Shown here: one piece after another, positions 31,640 to 42,823 of the stretch
Layout: each line of letters starts with the position of its first letter
Position numbering within the stretch: the stretch's first letter is position 1
Origin: Effrenium voratum
Taxonomy: Eukaryota > Sar > Dinophyceae > Suessiales > Symbiodiniaceae
Assembly (NCBI GenBank): GCA_963377175.1
Contig: CAUJNA010001735.1
Coordinates: 743,106 to 807,105 of the forward strand
Reading direction: 5' to 3'
Length of the DNA: 64,000 nucleotides
The notes under the pieces: generated by a model
Databases searched by the model: none
The model's input: the letters and a program-made list of their open reading frames with translations, nothing else
What the model was told of the DNA's origin: nothing
Made by a program: the position numbers and the translations under genes

Positions 31640-32800
31640 GCCCAAGAATCTGATTCTCCCCGAGGGCCCCGCAGCCCACCGAGTAGCCGCACTGAGAGGG
31701 GGACGTCTTTCACGTGTTGTGTATGTTTTTGTTCAGCGGAAATCAGAAGGAAATCCATTTCTCTGGGGTTCCCGAAAAAAGACACGCCCGAGTTTGAAGA
31801 GGCTTCTGGGTTGTGAGTTTGTGGTTGTGTGGCAGCGTTTTTTGTGAAGGTTCCGTTTTGGCACGGGGGTTCTGAAGGGAGCCACCCATTTCAGCACCCA
31901 CAAAGAGGCATGCCTCACATTCGGATGCCAAATTCGGCAACACATGCAGAGGTTCGACTGCATGCAAGTCTATCTTGCATAAGCAAGCGCCCATGTCAGT
32001 TTGAGCAGGCAGTTCTGGAGGTGAGCTGAATCTTCTTCACGGTGTGTCCGTAGAAGCTTGGCTCTATCAGCGCCTGCATTGCTTGAGGGGCTGATCACAG
32101 ACTGCTGAGGCCAGCTTTTTAGGCATGCACCGCAAGAACTAGCACCTCCATCGCGATTATGCGCTTTTCCGCATGATCGCTTGTTTCATGGGAATGGAGC
32201 ACAAATCCGTTTTTTTCCCCCTCCCCCGCTCTCTTCACATATACCCAAGGTCCGGTTCTTCGAGTCCCGCCCTTTTTGGGACATCCCCTCGTAGGGTTTT
32301 CCCACGTCCGATGAGCATCCGAGGAAGCCTTGGAGCAGCAGCTCTTGCAAAAGATGCAGCCCCTGTGCCCTGGGCAGCAAAAGACAAATCACTACACTCC
32401 CTCAGAACAGCCGGAAGCTCCCCCAATTGGCCTTTGTAAATGGAACCAAGTCTTCCAAAGGGGTCTTGGGAGCTTCCATGTTGGTTTGGGGATTTGAAGC
32501 CTTGCTTCTTGCAGAGGGTTTGGAGGGAAACCCCTCCATTTCACCACCAAACCGAGCTCCAAACCAAAAATTAGAGGGAAGCTGAGCATTGGCATCTCGG
32601 CGCGAAGGGTGAAAGTATCGGCATGCCAGCGCCTTTTTATTCGACTCAAGGGTGAAAGTTGGTAGTTCCCTTTCTGTCGGTGAGCCGTTGGCGACATCAG
32701 GAAACAAAAGGATGAGTTGGAACACAGTGCCAAGAACGGATTGGCAACCCTCTTTGTGGCTTGGGACCCTCGCGTTCTTTGACTAATATGTTTCTCTTAT
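31640..32800. other. No confident gene
   Basis: Open frames on both strands lack codon bias. A short run near 32330 (SIRGSLGAAALAKDAAP) is open but unsupported by splice sites. Confidence 0.35.
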
Positions 32801-32807
32801 TCGTTAG

Positions 32808-32976
32808 GGTCCTGTTTGCCGGAGGCGACCAGAAAGCCGCACGGCATATGCTGGTGCAATTGTTGGGCCCAGCGACCAAAAGCACCCATGACATCCCCAT
32901 CATGCAAGCCATCGCCAAGCAGCAAAGTACAAACAGCTGGAAGCAGAGACGAGGATACAGCCAGCAGGGTTCAAGG
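32808..32976 (+). CDS. Probable exon upstream of the CAT microsatellite
   Basis: Acceptor TTATTCGTTAG. Reads VLFAGGDQKAARHMLVQLLG then PATKSTHDIPIMQAIAKQQ. Good bias. The frame stays open into the CAT/TCC array, but a donor at TCAAGG/GTTGTA is likely. Unknown family. Confidence 0.42.
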
Positions 32977-33001
32977 GTTGTATATAACATCCACAACAGC
33001 G

Positions 33002-33115
33002 ACATCCTCATCATCATCATCATCATCATCATCCTCATCCTCATCCTCATCCTCATCGTCCTCATCGTCCTCATCGTCCTCATCGTCCTCATCGTCCTCA
33101 TCGTCCTCATCGTCC

Positions 33116-33170
<55 letters not shown>

Positions 33171-33292
33171 CATCCTCATCCTCATCCTCATCATCATCCT
33201 GATCATCCTCATCATCCTCATCATCCTGATCATCCTGATCATCCTCATCATCCTCATCCTCATCATCCTCATCATCCTCATCCTCATCATCC

Positions 33293-33347
<55 letters not shown>

Positions 33348-33351
33348 TATC
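33002..33351. repeat. (CAT)n/(CCT) microsatellite, 350 bp
   Basis: Runs of TCA with interspersed TCC and TCG triplets. It encodes poly-Asp/Glu or poly-Met on the minus strand and poly-Ile or poly-Ser on the plus; none are taken as proteins. Confidence 0.95.
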
Positions 33352-33794
33352 AAAACTGCCACCAGCACCACCACCGTCACCACCGCCACCCCAACCATGA
33401 TTGTCAACAACTAGCAGTATCATGGCCAACCAGACCAACAATAGCAGCCCCAGCTCCCACTGCGTGGACACCTGAGAATAGACAAAGACAGAGAAGACAC
33501 GGTGACCAGCAAATACACCACAAAACGATCAAATGGAACTGACGCTTGGGCTACCTATTTTTCCTGGTTGCCACAAACAAAGACATGTTGGGAAAAGCCG
33601 GTATATGTCTAGATGAGGGACCTTTTTGAGGTTTTGGCTTGCTCCAAGTACTGTACCCGGCTCCTGTGGCGTCATCCCATGAAAAAGCAGGAGGTTCTTT
33701 ATTTACCATCATGTTTGGTTCAAAATAGCCCCTAAAATCCTGTGCATCTGTGAGTAGGGGGGGCATCATAAACTCCACATAGTTTCTCCCACAG

Positions 33795-34152
33795 CCATCA
33801 TCGTTGTTGTTGGGAACCATTTTACATTTTTGCTTCTTGTGGTTTAGTGGGAAACCCCCACTTAACTGCGAACAATTAATTTGTTGCTGCCCGAAACCAA
33901 CGTCAACCGAGCCATTCCGGCTTTGCGTTTTTGAGGCCCAGTAAGCGCAAGCTGCACAAGCAGAAAGCGCAGAAGAAGGCCGAAAGGGGAGGGTCGGTGA
34001 AAATATTCCCAGATCGTCCCCCAGTAGTGCCCCCTTTGACCGTTTCTTTTTTGGTTGGGAGGGTTCAACCCTACTAAAATAGACTACAGACAAAAGTTGG
34101 TGTCCTTATTCTACCTCTCTACTGGAGGACCTAGTCCCAGATCGGCCCGTTG
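33795..34152 (+). CDS. Three-exon fragment with IE6 and IE1 introns
   Basis: Exons 33795-33846, 33912-34015 and a short one from 34135. The first, after TTTCTCCCACAG, reads IIVVVGNHFTFLLLVV. The second reads HSGFAFLRPSKRKLHKQKAQ then KKAERGGSVKIFPD. After the IE1 copy the frame continues LPDRPVG. Phases 2/1 and 1/2 match. The VVVG(N/K)H(W/F) part resembles VMVVVGKHWKHF in the gene at 1962-3122, and both loci use IE6 then IE1 as consecutive introns, so a duplicated cassette is likely. Function unknown; the second exon is strongly basic. Confidence 0.48.
33847..33911 (+). mobile_element. IE6 element acting as a 65-nt intron, copy 2
   Basis: Begins GTTTA/GTGGGAAACC and ends AACGTCAACCGAG, matching copy 1. 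Removal joins its flanking exons in phase. Confidence 0.55.
34016..34134 (+). mobile_element. IE1 copy D with a 9-bp flanking duplication
   Basis: GTCCCCCAG ... CTGGAGGACCTAG, 119 bp. TCCCAGATC occurs at 34007-34015 and again at 34135-34143, immediately outside the GT and AG. Nine bases add three codons, so splicing GT...AG keeps the frame. Confidence 0.8.
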
Positions 34153-34416
34153 GGGTGTTTCTTTTTAAGGTGGGACCCGCGAAAATGGGCGGCAAATGTG
34201 ATTTTGGTGTCCCTTAGCAAGGGGTACCCTCAAAAAATGACAACCATTTATCAGGTTACCCCCAATTGGTGGTTTGGATTGATGTGAAGTGGGGATTTGA
34301 ACCACTGGCTTTTGCAGAAGGGTAAACCCCTTAACCAATCCAAACCAATCCAAACCAATTGGAGAGAAGCTGAAATTCGGAGCGTGGGGGTACGGAATGT
34401 TGCGCCAACCAGGGAG

Positions 34417-34531
34417 CAAGCCCAACTTTTTCTGTGTCCTCCGCAACCAATGGCATACTCTGACCGTGGCTTTGCCGTTAGACCATCTCACTCAACTGAT
34501 CCATCCCGTGAATTTATGAGCCAGGTCTTGT
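34417..34531 (+). CDS. Possible exon
   Basis: Reads PPQPMAYSDRGFAVRPSH then STDPSREFMSQ before the donor CCAG/GTCTTG. Fair bias; 5' boundary uncertain. Confidence 0.3.
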
Positions 34532-34711
34532 TTGGCACACGATCATTTGTCCTGACCTCAGGGTCCGTACAGCCGGGTGATGTTTCCCGTCCTGATTGTT
34601 CGCCTCTGTGATTTGCACGTGTTTGCACGTTGTGCCAAATCTGTCCCTCCGAATTCTTTGCAGGTCTATATAAATGATTTTGCAGAAAGGTTACCTGCGT
34701 TCTTCTGCCAG

Positions 34712-35179
34712 TGTATCCTTTTCATCATGTGCTTCTCACATCTGATAAGCCCCTCGAGTACGTACGAGTTCTTGCGGATCTCAGTGAAAACTATGCCGGG
34801 TGGCAAGAAAGAGAAAAGAAGATTCCTCATGTTTTGGCTTGCGGTCCATGTTTCTCAAACCTGAGGCCTTTTGTGCCCGCGTGTGGTGTTGAACTCCTTG
34901 CCTCTCAGGAAATTTCCTTGGTGCGATAGAAAGGCAGGGAGTGAGAAACGGAATGACACTCAACCATCCAACTGGTGGTTTTCTTTCAGGGGACCCCTGG
35001 GTTCATTGCCACATTCCCCAACTGAGCGCCGGCAACTTCAGCTGGCCAGGGGTTCCGTTGCCCGAAAGTTGTTATTTCCCAGCATGGCCTTACTTGGATG
35101 CGCTATAACCACGGATATCATGCCTTTTGCTAGGGGCAGCTGGAAATTGTCCTTTATATCCTTGGTTATAACCCGCTAA
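34712..35179 (+). CDS. Two coding segments, likely one gene 3' end
   Basis: Segment 1 (34712-34929), after TTCTTCTGCCAG, reads YPFHHVLLTSDKPLEYVRVL, ADLSENYAGWQEREKKIPHV and ACGPCFSNLRPFVPACG. Segment 2 (34990-35179), after TTTTCTTTCAG, reads SPTERRQLQLARGSVARKLL then ALLGCAITTDIMPFARGSW and ends ISLVITR with TAA. A donor at GTGTG/GTGTTG in segment 1 would join them in phase. Five cysteines lie in the first segment. Family not recognised. Confidence 0.48.
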
Positions 35180-35650
35180 ATCTGAACACACAAGTGGACC
35201 AGCTTTGGCTTTCTCACAACAAAATGCAAATTTCACGATCTGTTGCTCAGTCGGATGGGTCCGGGCTGCGCCTCGTGGCGGTGAATGAGTTGGACTTCCC
35301 AGCGCAAGCTCCAGAGGCGCCTGGATGCTCTGTGTGTGCGTGCGCGTTTATGGGTGGGTGGGCGGGCGGGTTGCGTTTGTGTCTTCAAAAGCTCGCGGAA
35401 AACCCAAGCATGTGGGGTCAAGGCATACATTGTTAGGCAAACAATGGAGGTAACACATGCAACGGAGGTTCCAATGATGCAAACTGAGCCTTTTGTTTCT
35501 GGAGCCCTTTTACCGAAGCATATTAAGTCCAACATCCAAAATCCTCCTCCAAAAAGCTCCCCACTTGGGGATGTATGCAAGCATAATTGGCATGCTGTTT
35601 GTTCATTTCATTGGGTTCTCATCATTTCCGGCACCCCGGCTGCCGTGTTT
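35180..35650. other. Unassigned, weak exon candidates
   Basis: 35270-35330 (WTSQRKLQRRLDAL) and 35560-35650 (YASIIGMLFVHFIGFSSF) are open and fairly biased but lack convincing boundaries. Confidence 0.25.
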
Positions 35651-35776
35651 TGGCCATGGCTCAAAATCCCTCCCATAAGTGAACATCCCAATCCCCACTC
35701 AAATAGGTTCTAAAATGAGGTGGTGAATTCACCTCCCAACCAAAATGGGATCCCAAAACGGTTTTGACCACCACAG
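35651..35776 (-). mobile_element. IE3 TIR element, minus copy
   Basis: TGGCCATGGCTCAAAATCC at the left, GGTTTTGACCACCACAG at the right; the interior is the reverse of the plus copies. Ends in CACAG. Confidence 0.65.
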
Positions 35777-35804
35777 CCGTTTTTCGCCAGCCCCAACAAT
35801 CATG

Positions 35805-35868
35805 GGGGCTGGGGGGGAGGGGAGGGGGAGGCAGCCCAAATAAGCCCTAAATAAGGCCTTATTAACCA
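35805..35868. repeat. Half of the G-rich hairpin repeat
   Basis: GGGGAGGGGAGGGGGAGG, CCCAAATAAGCCCTAAATAAG and CCTTATTAA match the left half of 27263-27350; the right arm is replaced by R1. Confidence 0.65.
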
Positions 35869-36730
35869 GGCTCCCGCCTGCTGCCGCCGACCCTCGGCGC
35901 ATTAAGGGAAAAGTCACAAGGACCGGTCCTGAAACACGTCCGCAAACCCAGGGACCACTTATAAGATTTTCTACGACCACAAACAAGGATTAACGGAAAA
36001 GTCAGAAATATGGCAGCTAGTCCGTTAATTGCCGCTTGGGCCGGCTTGCGCCCAAGTCACTTCGAGTTGGCCCGGGAGCAGTCGCCTGTCCCGGGTCGCC
36101 CTGAAACTGGCCCTCCCGAAACTGCCCCGGCGACAGTGACCCTAGTGGCCCTGGACCGGTCGCCGGCAGTAGATCCAGGGATCCTCTACTACCACAAGGA
36201 TTAGCGGAAAAGTCAGAAAGGCGGCAGCTCGTCCGTCAATGACCGCACGGGCCGGCTCGCGCCCAAGTCACGTTGAGCTGGTCCTAGAAACAAGGCCGTC
36301 GGTGCCCCTCAACCGGTCGCAGGGAGGGACTGGGACTTGGGACCCTGTGCGGTCCTGAAACACGGGTGCCAGTCCGGAAACAGCTACACTGAAAAAACAG
36401 GTGTCTGGAGCTGTTTGAGGTGGCACCGGGTTTCTGCAGCGGTTTGAAGTGGGATCCGATACCAGCGGCTGGGACCGGACCAGTCCTGAAAGCGGTCCTG
36501 GCCGGGACCAGTCCCAGGACCAGTCCCAGGACCGGCCCCAGGACCGGTCCCAGGACCGGTCCTCAGGACTGGTCCCAGGACTGGTCCCAGGACCGGTCCT
36601 TGGGAATCCACTTTTTGTACTTTCGGGCGTGCCCCCCAGGGACCATCATTGATTCCAATCACTTCCAGTTGCATCCCACGCCGGTCCCCTCTGCAGGAGG
36701 CTGGGACGGGAGGCAGAGGGTCGGCGGATT
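35860..36730. repeat. R1 long dispersed repeat, copy 2 (871 bp)
   Basis: Near-identical to 5792-6775 in its first 240 bp and last 90 bp. Internal deletions shorten the GGGACCAGTCCC minisatellite (36497-36605). Begins at TTATTAACC as copy 1 does. Confidence 0.75.
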
Positions 36731-36818
36731 ACGGGCCCCCATGAAACAAGCGGCTCGGTGAAGCCTCCAGCGAGCGACCTCGACCCTTCGAGGCCTTGGA
36801 ACATCCCAATCACTAAAA

Positions 36819-36970
36819 ATGGGCGCAAAGAAGCGCAGCGCAGCGACTCCTCGAGTCGAGGCCTTCTTGGCGCGGGAGCAGCGCCGCTTCTTTCGGCTGG
36901 GGGCGGGGGGCATGGAAGAGCCCACCAAGACCTTCCTGGAGGACGAGGCGCGAAGAAGCGAAGAAGCGAT
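36819..36970 (+). CDS. Probable exon (possible first exon), charged
   Basis: From ATG 36819: MGAKKRSAATPRVEAFLARE then QRRFFRLGAGGMEEPTKTFL and EDEARRSEEAI. Strong bias. It ends near GATCC/GTGTTC, 14 bp before an IE3 copy. Helical, highly charged; a nuclear or nucleic-acid role is possible but unproven. Confidence 0.42.
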
Positions 36971-36983
36971 CCGTGTTCATTTC

Positions 36984-37111
36984 TGTGTGGTCAAAACCGT
37001 TTTGGGATCCCATTTTGGTGGGTAGGTGAATTCACCACCCATTCTAGAACCTCTGTTAGTGGGATTGTCATTTTGGGTGCGGGTGAAAATGAAACCACCA
37101 CAAATCCACAG
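36984..37111 (+). mobile_element. IE3 element, diverged plus copy
   Basis: CTGTGTGGTCAAAACC, GGGATCCCATTTTGG and GGTGAATTCACCACCC are intact; the 3' third is altered and ends AATCCACAG. Confidence 0.55.
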
Positions 37112-37119
37112 GTGTTGGT

Positions 37120-37555
37120 CCATTTCACTTACTAGGGATCCATTTGGGCACCTATTTGACCCATAACCATTTGAGTTCGGAGTTTCGGCGTCCGAGGAAA
37201 GGAACCGTTGAGAGGTGGAGGTTTGTCGGAACCATGCGGGGGGCATCGAGAAATTTGTGCGGGGGGGTGGGGGGGGTGGGGGGGTAGGTTGGTTGATACC
37301 TGTGTTCTTTCTTGTTTCCTTTTTTGGGCGGAGGTGGGATTGGGCGGGGCTCATGAGAAAGCCAAGAGAAAATCACAATGTGCGCATCCCATGTTTGGCA
37401 CATGTCCATTTTGCAAGCTCCTTAACTAGGCCATCGCCGTTCACTTCCCCCAAAGGAAACCAAAAGAATAGGTGCTCGTGTTTGCTTTGCGTGACCCACA
37501 CTCAAACTCGTTGACAATCATTTCCCCTTGGCTGCTAGTTGGTTAGATCTTATGT
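37120..37555. other. No confident gene; G-runs
   Basis: G-rich runs at 37259-37286. Open frames have no bias. Confidence 0.35.
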
Positions 37556-37559
37556 TTGA

Positions 37560-37690
37560 CTCACTTCCTGACTTCCTGGACTTTAAGCTCTTTGGGAAGA
37601 CCGTTTTAGCCGGTAAAACCAAGTTTGGTTGCTGTTTCTGGCTAATCCTCGATCGGAAGAGTGAGAATTGGAAGAGTGAGAATTGGAACT
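37560..37690 (+). mobile_element. IE7 element, diverged copy
   Basis: CTCACTTCCTGACTTCCTGG at the left with CTTTGGGAAGACCGTTTT; the right end carries a duplicated GGAAGAGTGAGAATT. Confidence 0.45.
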
Positions 37691-37785
37691 TTTTCAGGAA
37701 AGCATGTGTGTTTCCCAGCAACAAGTTCGCGTTTTGCTTGGGGTATTAGTAGCTACCAAGTCCCCTGCAGGGAGCCGACGGCATC

Positions 37786-38005
37786 AATGTGCAGATGTGC
37801 AAGGTTCCACATCCACCTGACAAGAGTTCAGGTTGTCAAAGTGCTCCGTTTCCTCGAACTTCACGGGGCAGAGTTTCAGCTCAGGAAGATGAGCAGAAGC
37901 GGCTGGTTGCTGGGAGCTCAGTCACCGCACCATGTACAGTTTGCAAGATTCCACGATTCCCCGCTTTTTCATCATCTGCACCTGCCATGAGCGCTTGCAT
38001 TCTGG
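37786..38005 (+). CDS. Coding-like segment, two competing frames
   Basis: Frame a reads GADGINVQMCKVPHPPDK and runs open to the donor ATTCTG/GTGAGC. Frame b reads FHIHLTRVQVVKVLRFLELH then GAEFQLRKMSRSGWLLGA and stops at 37990. Frame b has the better bias and looks more protein-like. An exon is likely; its frame is not settled. Confidence 0.33.
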
Positions 38006-38013
38006 TGAGCTTG

Positions 38014-38153
38014 TTGGTCAAAACCCAAATCGTACCCCCAGTGAACATCCCAATCCCCACTAAAATTGGTTGGGAGGGTTCTTATTCTACTAAAATAGAC
38101 TACAGAAAAAAGTTGGTACCAACTTATTCTAACCTCTCTACTGGAGGACCTAG
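38014..38153 (+). mobile_element. IE3 fragment joined to IE1 copy E
   Basis: 38014-38072 is the minus-orientation 5' part of IE3; from about 38073 it becomes IE1 (ACTAAAATAGACTACAG, then CTTATTCTAACCTCTC and CTGGAGGACCTAG). This is a chimeric or nested insertion that still ends in a canonical IE1 acceptor. Confidence 0.7.
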
Positions 38154-38363
38154 GCGTGGTGGCTCATTCTTCCAGAGCCCTCCAACACTTGTTCGAGAAT
38201 ACCCCTAAACTTTCACATGAAAATTCCCGGAAAATTCGGGAGTATGCTCAAAAAGTATATTAGAAAGCTCTGAAAACCAGGTCGCTGGAGCCAGTCAATG
38301 TGTTTCGGGCGCTCAAGTGTCGGACCAATCATGCGAGTAGCGAGTCCTTCCACAAGGCAACAT

Positions 38364-39056
<693 letters not shown>

Positions 39057-39358
39057 TCTCCCCAGAACCCATCCATGTACACTTTGCACAAGCATAGCAC
39101 TAGTTACCATAAGGGCCGACACCATAAGAATAGGGTTGGAGTGGCACTTCAATGCCTTCAAAACAAAAGTCATGACCGCGAGATACGATGTTATTCAAAT
39201 ATTATTTCAACTCCCTTCTTGAAAGATTAAATCTTTCACAATTCCATCATGTCGGTTCACCCTGCCTCTCACCAACATGGCACCCGACCAGGGGGTCCCT
39301 TCAAAAACAATGAATTTCCAAGTACCTCCCCAGAGGTGCCATGTTAGGAGAAAGGGAT

Positions 39359-39477
39359 CTTTGTTGCATTTTGCTTAGATGTCAGGACTTTAACTGTTTG
39401 CCAACAAATGGGGTTTTCCAAATTAAACCCACTAAAAGTTACTCACTTTTAGCAGGGGAGCAAATTTTGCCACCGAG
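39359..39477 (+). mobile_element. IE2 TIR element, copy c, with 4-bp TSD
   Basis: CTTTGTTGC ... GCCACCGAG, flanked by GGAT at 39355-39358 and GGAT at 39478-39481. Its AG end is directly followed by the next exon. Confidence 0.82.
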
Positions 39478-39614
39478 GGATGACCGAATCCCAGTGCGGG
39501 TCTCCGAGGTGATCTGTCGCTCCCCTTCCTCGCTGGAAGATCTGGTGGCACGCTGCGGCTTTCTGCGGCAGACCTTGGCCACTGAGTCTAAGTTGTCGGG
39601 AGAGTGTCTCAAAA
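39478..39614 (+). CDS. Exon sandwiched between IE2 and IE3
   Basis: Reads DDRIPVRVSEVICRSPSSL, EDLVARCGFLRQTLATESK and LSGECLKM in one strongly biased frame. The left edge is the IE2 end (CCGAG). The right edge is the IE3 start, with GT in ATGGCT/GTGGGTC as a donor. If both elements are introns the exon is about 140 bp. Family not recognised. Confidence 0.52.
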
Positions 39615-39742
39615 TGGCTGTGGGTCAAAACCAATGGGATCCCATTTTGGTAGGTGAATTCACCACCCCATGATAGAACCTATTTTAGTGGTTGGATTGG
39701 GATGTTCACTGCGGGTACAATTTGGATTTTGACCCATGGCCA
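39615..39742 (+). mobile_element. IE3 TIR element, best plus copy
   Basis: TGGCTGTGGGTCAAAACCAA and TTGGATTTTGACCCATGGCCA are inverted repeats. The interior holds GGTGAATTCACCACCC and ATGTTCACTGCGGGTAC. AAATGG occurs just outside each end. Confidence 0.72.
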
Positions 39743-39952
39743 AATGGGAAATCGGACCTCTCTTGGGATGGTGGGAAAAGGAAACCAAGAGGAAACCACC
39801 TGCAGTCCCCAAGTTTGAGAGAAACACCCATTTGGCAACGGATCTTTGGCTTTTTAAATTCCAAAAAGACCGCTGACAGGGACCCCTAAGACCCGTTTGG
39901 TTAGAATGATACAACCCACTCACCATGGTTGCAAGTCCCCACTTATCATGTC

Positions 39953-40050
39953 CATAGGTGTCTGTTTCATCCGTGTGGGCAATGAAATAGATGGGTTCCA
40001 CTGGTTTGGATGGGTTTGCCATCCATTTAGGAACGCAAGCCATCGATTGT
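39953..40050 (+). mobile_element. IE4 element, copy
   Basis: CATAGGTGTCTG at the left (here with a GT donor form, CATAG/GTGTC), AAATAGATGGGTTCCACTGG inside; right end diverged. Confidence 0.5.
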
Positions 40051-40677
40051 CTCCGTTTTGGTTCAAACAGCGTGGGTTTTCTGCATTAGACCCACAAAGA
40101 GTTAAGCTTTTGCAGAGGGGTCAACAGCAAGATCCATGATGTGTCAAAAAAAGCTCTTGGATACCAGACCCAAGAATACCCTCAACAAGAGCACTATGTA
40201 GGTGGTTGGTTGTGCTTTGTTGTTTAATTGGTTTGTTTGGTTGTTGATGTGATGTTATCGGGTTGATTGTGTTCCGTTTTAGAGGAGAACCGGATCGCTT
40301 TTACCAGCGCCCCAGCTAGACTGATGTCGTTTGATATTTACCCAGCAGTTGGAAAATTGAAAACGACCCAAGGGCAATTTGCTGACCGAGATTAACAAGC
40401 CCCTGGTTGATGTTGCTTTCGGGTTTGTCAGTTTTTGGTGATTGATGGCATCTGTAGGCTGAGCGACAAGCGACGACTGGATGGATAAAGCTTAGGGCAC
40501 AGTTTCTGCGGGACAGGGCGCCGCAAGAATTCCGCCCGCGCGATTCTGCGCCATGGGGTTTGGGGTATCCTGCCATATCTAAGTTTGATGGTGGCTCCGA
40601 TCTTTCGGACAGCTTTTGGCGCCAGCTCTGCAGGGGTCAAGGGAGATTCCCTTGGTAAATTCGTGGGTCCCATGTTA

Positions 40678-40794
40678 CTTTGGTGCATTTTGCCAAGGGA
40701 TGTTAGGACTGAACAACTTGTTGCCAACGAATGGGTCTTCCGAATTAAACCACTAAAAGTTACTCACTTTTAGCAGAGCAGATTTCGCAACCAG
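40678..40794 (+). mobile_element. IE2 TIR element, copy d, with 4-bp TSD
   Basis: CTTTGGTGC ... GCAACCAG, flanked by GTTA at 40674-40677 and GTTA at 40795-40798. A possible exon follows at once (VSLQDREPERVNES, to a donor near 40833). Confidence 0.8.
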
Positions 40795-40833
40795 GTTAGC
40801 TTGCAGGACAGGGAACCAGAAAGAGTGAATGAG

Positions 40834-41503
40834 TCGTGAAGGTGTTCAGTGCATTTGTGCCCAGAGAGAGCATTCCGTGTTTTTTGTGTCTTGAGTTCTG
40901 GGTTGACGCTGAGGTCTGGCACTTCTCGTTCATCCACGGCTCATTTGTTTGGACGGTCCTAACAGGGATCAACTCCTCAAATTGACATGGGCGCTGGTAT
41001 GCCCCTTTTGCTGAGTCGCTGGCCCTCCGAAACCGGCGGTTTCCTTTTGGCTAAGCAAAGGACGAAGTTGGGAGTTCTCGCAAGGTGAGTCCATGTGAAC
41101 AGTCCACTCCAATTGGCCATGTGAGTGGGTCTAAGGTCTACTAAGTTAATTGCTACCTGGCTGCCAAAAAGCCTTATCTAAACCTGAAGCGTGGGTGTAC
41201 TAAGTTAAATACTACCCGGCTGCATCTAAACCTGAAGCGTGGTAGAACCAGCATTTCAGCGAGACAGCCTCTTTTGCGAGGTGGCGACGTTTCATATTCT
41301 TCCACCGGCGGCGCTGCAGCAGGCGTTAGGGAGTGGGTTACATGGATCGCCCTGAAAATTGATCTCCAGGAGTCTAATTAGAACGGCTCAGCCGCTCAGC
41401 CTGTATAAAATTCCACTTGCTTGAGACTTTTGTTTTGTCTTCCTTGGTTTTTGAAATGAATCGATTCACTAATGAAAATATGTTTCTTGTTTTTTTTTTT
41501 CAG
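40834..41503. other. Mostly unassigned
   Basis: A short repeated phrase, CTAAACCTGAAGCGTGG, occurs at about 41178 and 41223. A weak exon candidate lies at 41283-41354 (VATFHILPPAALQQALG). Confidence 0.3.
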
Positions 41504-41572
41504 TGGACGAAGAAGCAAAAGGAAGGAATCCGGGGACTCGGGATTTCAGCCATTTATTTGCCGGGACAGAAG
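41504..41572 (+). CDS. Probable short internal exon
   Basis: Very strong acceptor (12 T then CAG) and donor CAGAAG/GTCCGT; 23 whole codons. Reads WTKKQKEGIRGLGISAIYLP. Unknown family. Confidence 0.42.
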
Positions 41573-41986
41573 GTCCGTTTCGTGTGACACAGCCGAGTTG
41601 CAGCAGCAACTTTTTTGCAGGGAACAGGCCAGGGGTGGCATTCATGCTTGATATCCCCAAAAGGAAGCCCCCTTTGAACACGGACACCTTTTCTACTGTT
41701 TTTTTAGACCCTTCACACCCAGGTTGCTCGCTTGTCAGGTGGCTTTGGTCTATCTTGGCAACAAGCTCACAAGCAAGATCGACTTGAGCTGCTCGCCTGA
41801 GCCGAAAAATGTCGCAGGCCTTTTGTTTGGCCCTTTGTCGCTTGGCCCTTCTCTTTGGGAACGTGCGAAAAGTTGGGCGGCGCATTTCTCACATTTGAAC
41901 TTTGGGTCATTCCAACCTCCAGTTGCATTAGCGAATGATGCCTGTCGACCCTTCCGAAGTGCTCAGAGGCAACAACAACCCTCCAG

Positions 41987-42083
41987 ATTAGTCCGGCCAC
42001 ACTCTCGGACCCAAGCATGTCCAAAGTTGAAAAAGACATGCACACATTGCAAACTGTCTTCCTGCCCATGGATGCTGCCGCTG
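41987..42083 (+). CDS. Probable internal exon
   Basis: Acceptor CAACCCTCCAG and donor GCCGCTG/GTTTCC. Reads ISPATLSDPSMSKVEKDMHT then LQTVFLPMDAAA. Strong G/C third positions. An alternative Cys-rich frame (CPKLKKTCTHCK) exists but has poorer bias. Confidence 0.48.
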
Positions 42084-42658
42084 GTTTCCACTTATAGCCA
42101 AGGTTGGCTGAAACTTCCAAGACACTTGCCTTCTGAAAATTTCAAATTGGTTACCAGCACCCCCCAAAAAAACGGCTTCTTCCCACGTCCAAAAAAGACC
42201 CAAGTACTGTCGAAGAACTGGTGGTGGGAGCAGATGCGATTAGGGAAGCTCGCTAAAGGTATTTGTTAACATGAGTTCCGAGCCACCGATGTCTTACTCT
42301 TTACAACGTTGAGTTGTTGTGTTTTTATTTTGCTTGATGGTTTTCCGCGGAACCATTTGAAGTTTGATTCAAAGGGTGCGATTTGTTGTGAGCTGATCCC
42401 GAACAAACTGAGCTGAGAAAGGAAAGCCTGGCAAGGACTGAACGATGAGACGAAGGGGATTTCGGATAGCCTCCTGAACCCCTTCTTTATCTTCAGAGGC
42501 GCTTGCACACCCCTAGTCATACCAGGCACTCTGAGCTTTTCTCAAGTTGATTTTTTGCCTTACCCATTCTGGTAGATGGACCCACTGGGTTGAGGTGGTA
42601 TTACAGTCCACTGCAAGTCTTTGCCCCGCCTTCTCGCGCAGCCGAAAGACAACTTCAG

Positions 42659-42710
42659 GTGCGCTGCCGAAGCTGCACAAGAAGCTGCTCAACAAGAGCC
42701 GCTTGACGTG
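42659..42710 (+). CDS. Possible short exon before IE4
   Basis: Acceptor CAACTTCAG and donor ACGTG/GTGACC. Reads ALPKLHKKLLNKSRLT, basic. The donor lies 5 bp before the IE4 TIR. Confidence 0.35.
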
Positions 42711-42715
42711 GTGAC

Positions 42716-42823
42716 CATAGGCGTCCTTTTGAGGTGATTTTGGCTAGAAATAGATGGCGCTGGTTTAGGTTGGCTTGATTCCATTGACCAGGGCCACCTA
42801 TTTTCCCAAAAAGGACACCTATG
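42716..42823 (+). mobile_element. IE4 TIR element, best copy
   Basis: CATAGGCGTCCTTTTGAGG and CCCAAAAAGGACACCTATG are inverted repeats (about 16 of 19). The interior has GGCTAGAAATAGATGGCGC and GACCAGGGCCACCTATTTT. Confidence 0.72.

Noticed and set aside
32697..33471. Poly-Met and poly-Asp/Glu ORFs of 166-237 codons
   Set aside because: CAT/TCC microsatellite artefact.
34240..34350. tRNA-like reverse-strand B-box (GGATTTGAACC) with D-arm-like TGGTTAAGG
   Set aside because: The arms do not fold into a full tRNA; tRNA ancestry of this dispersed piece is possible but unsupported.
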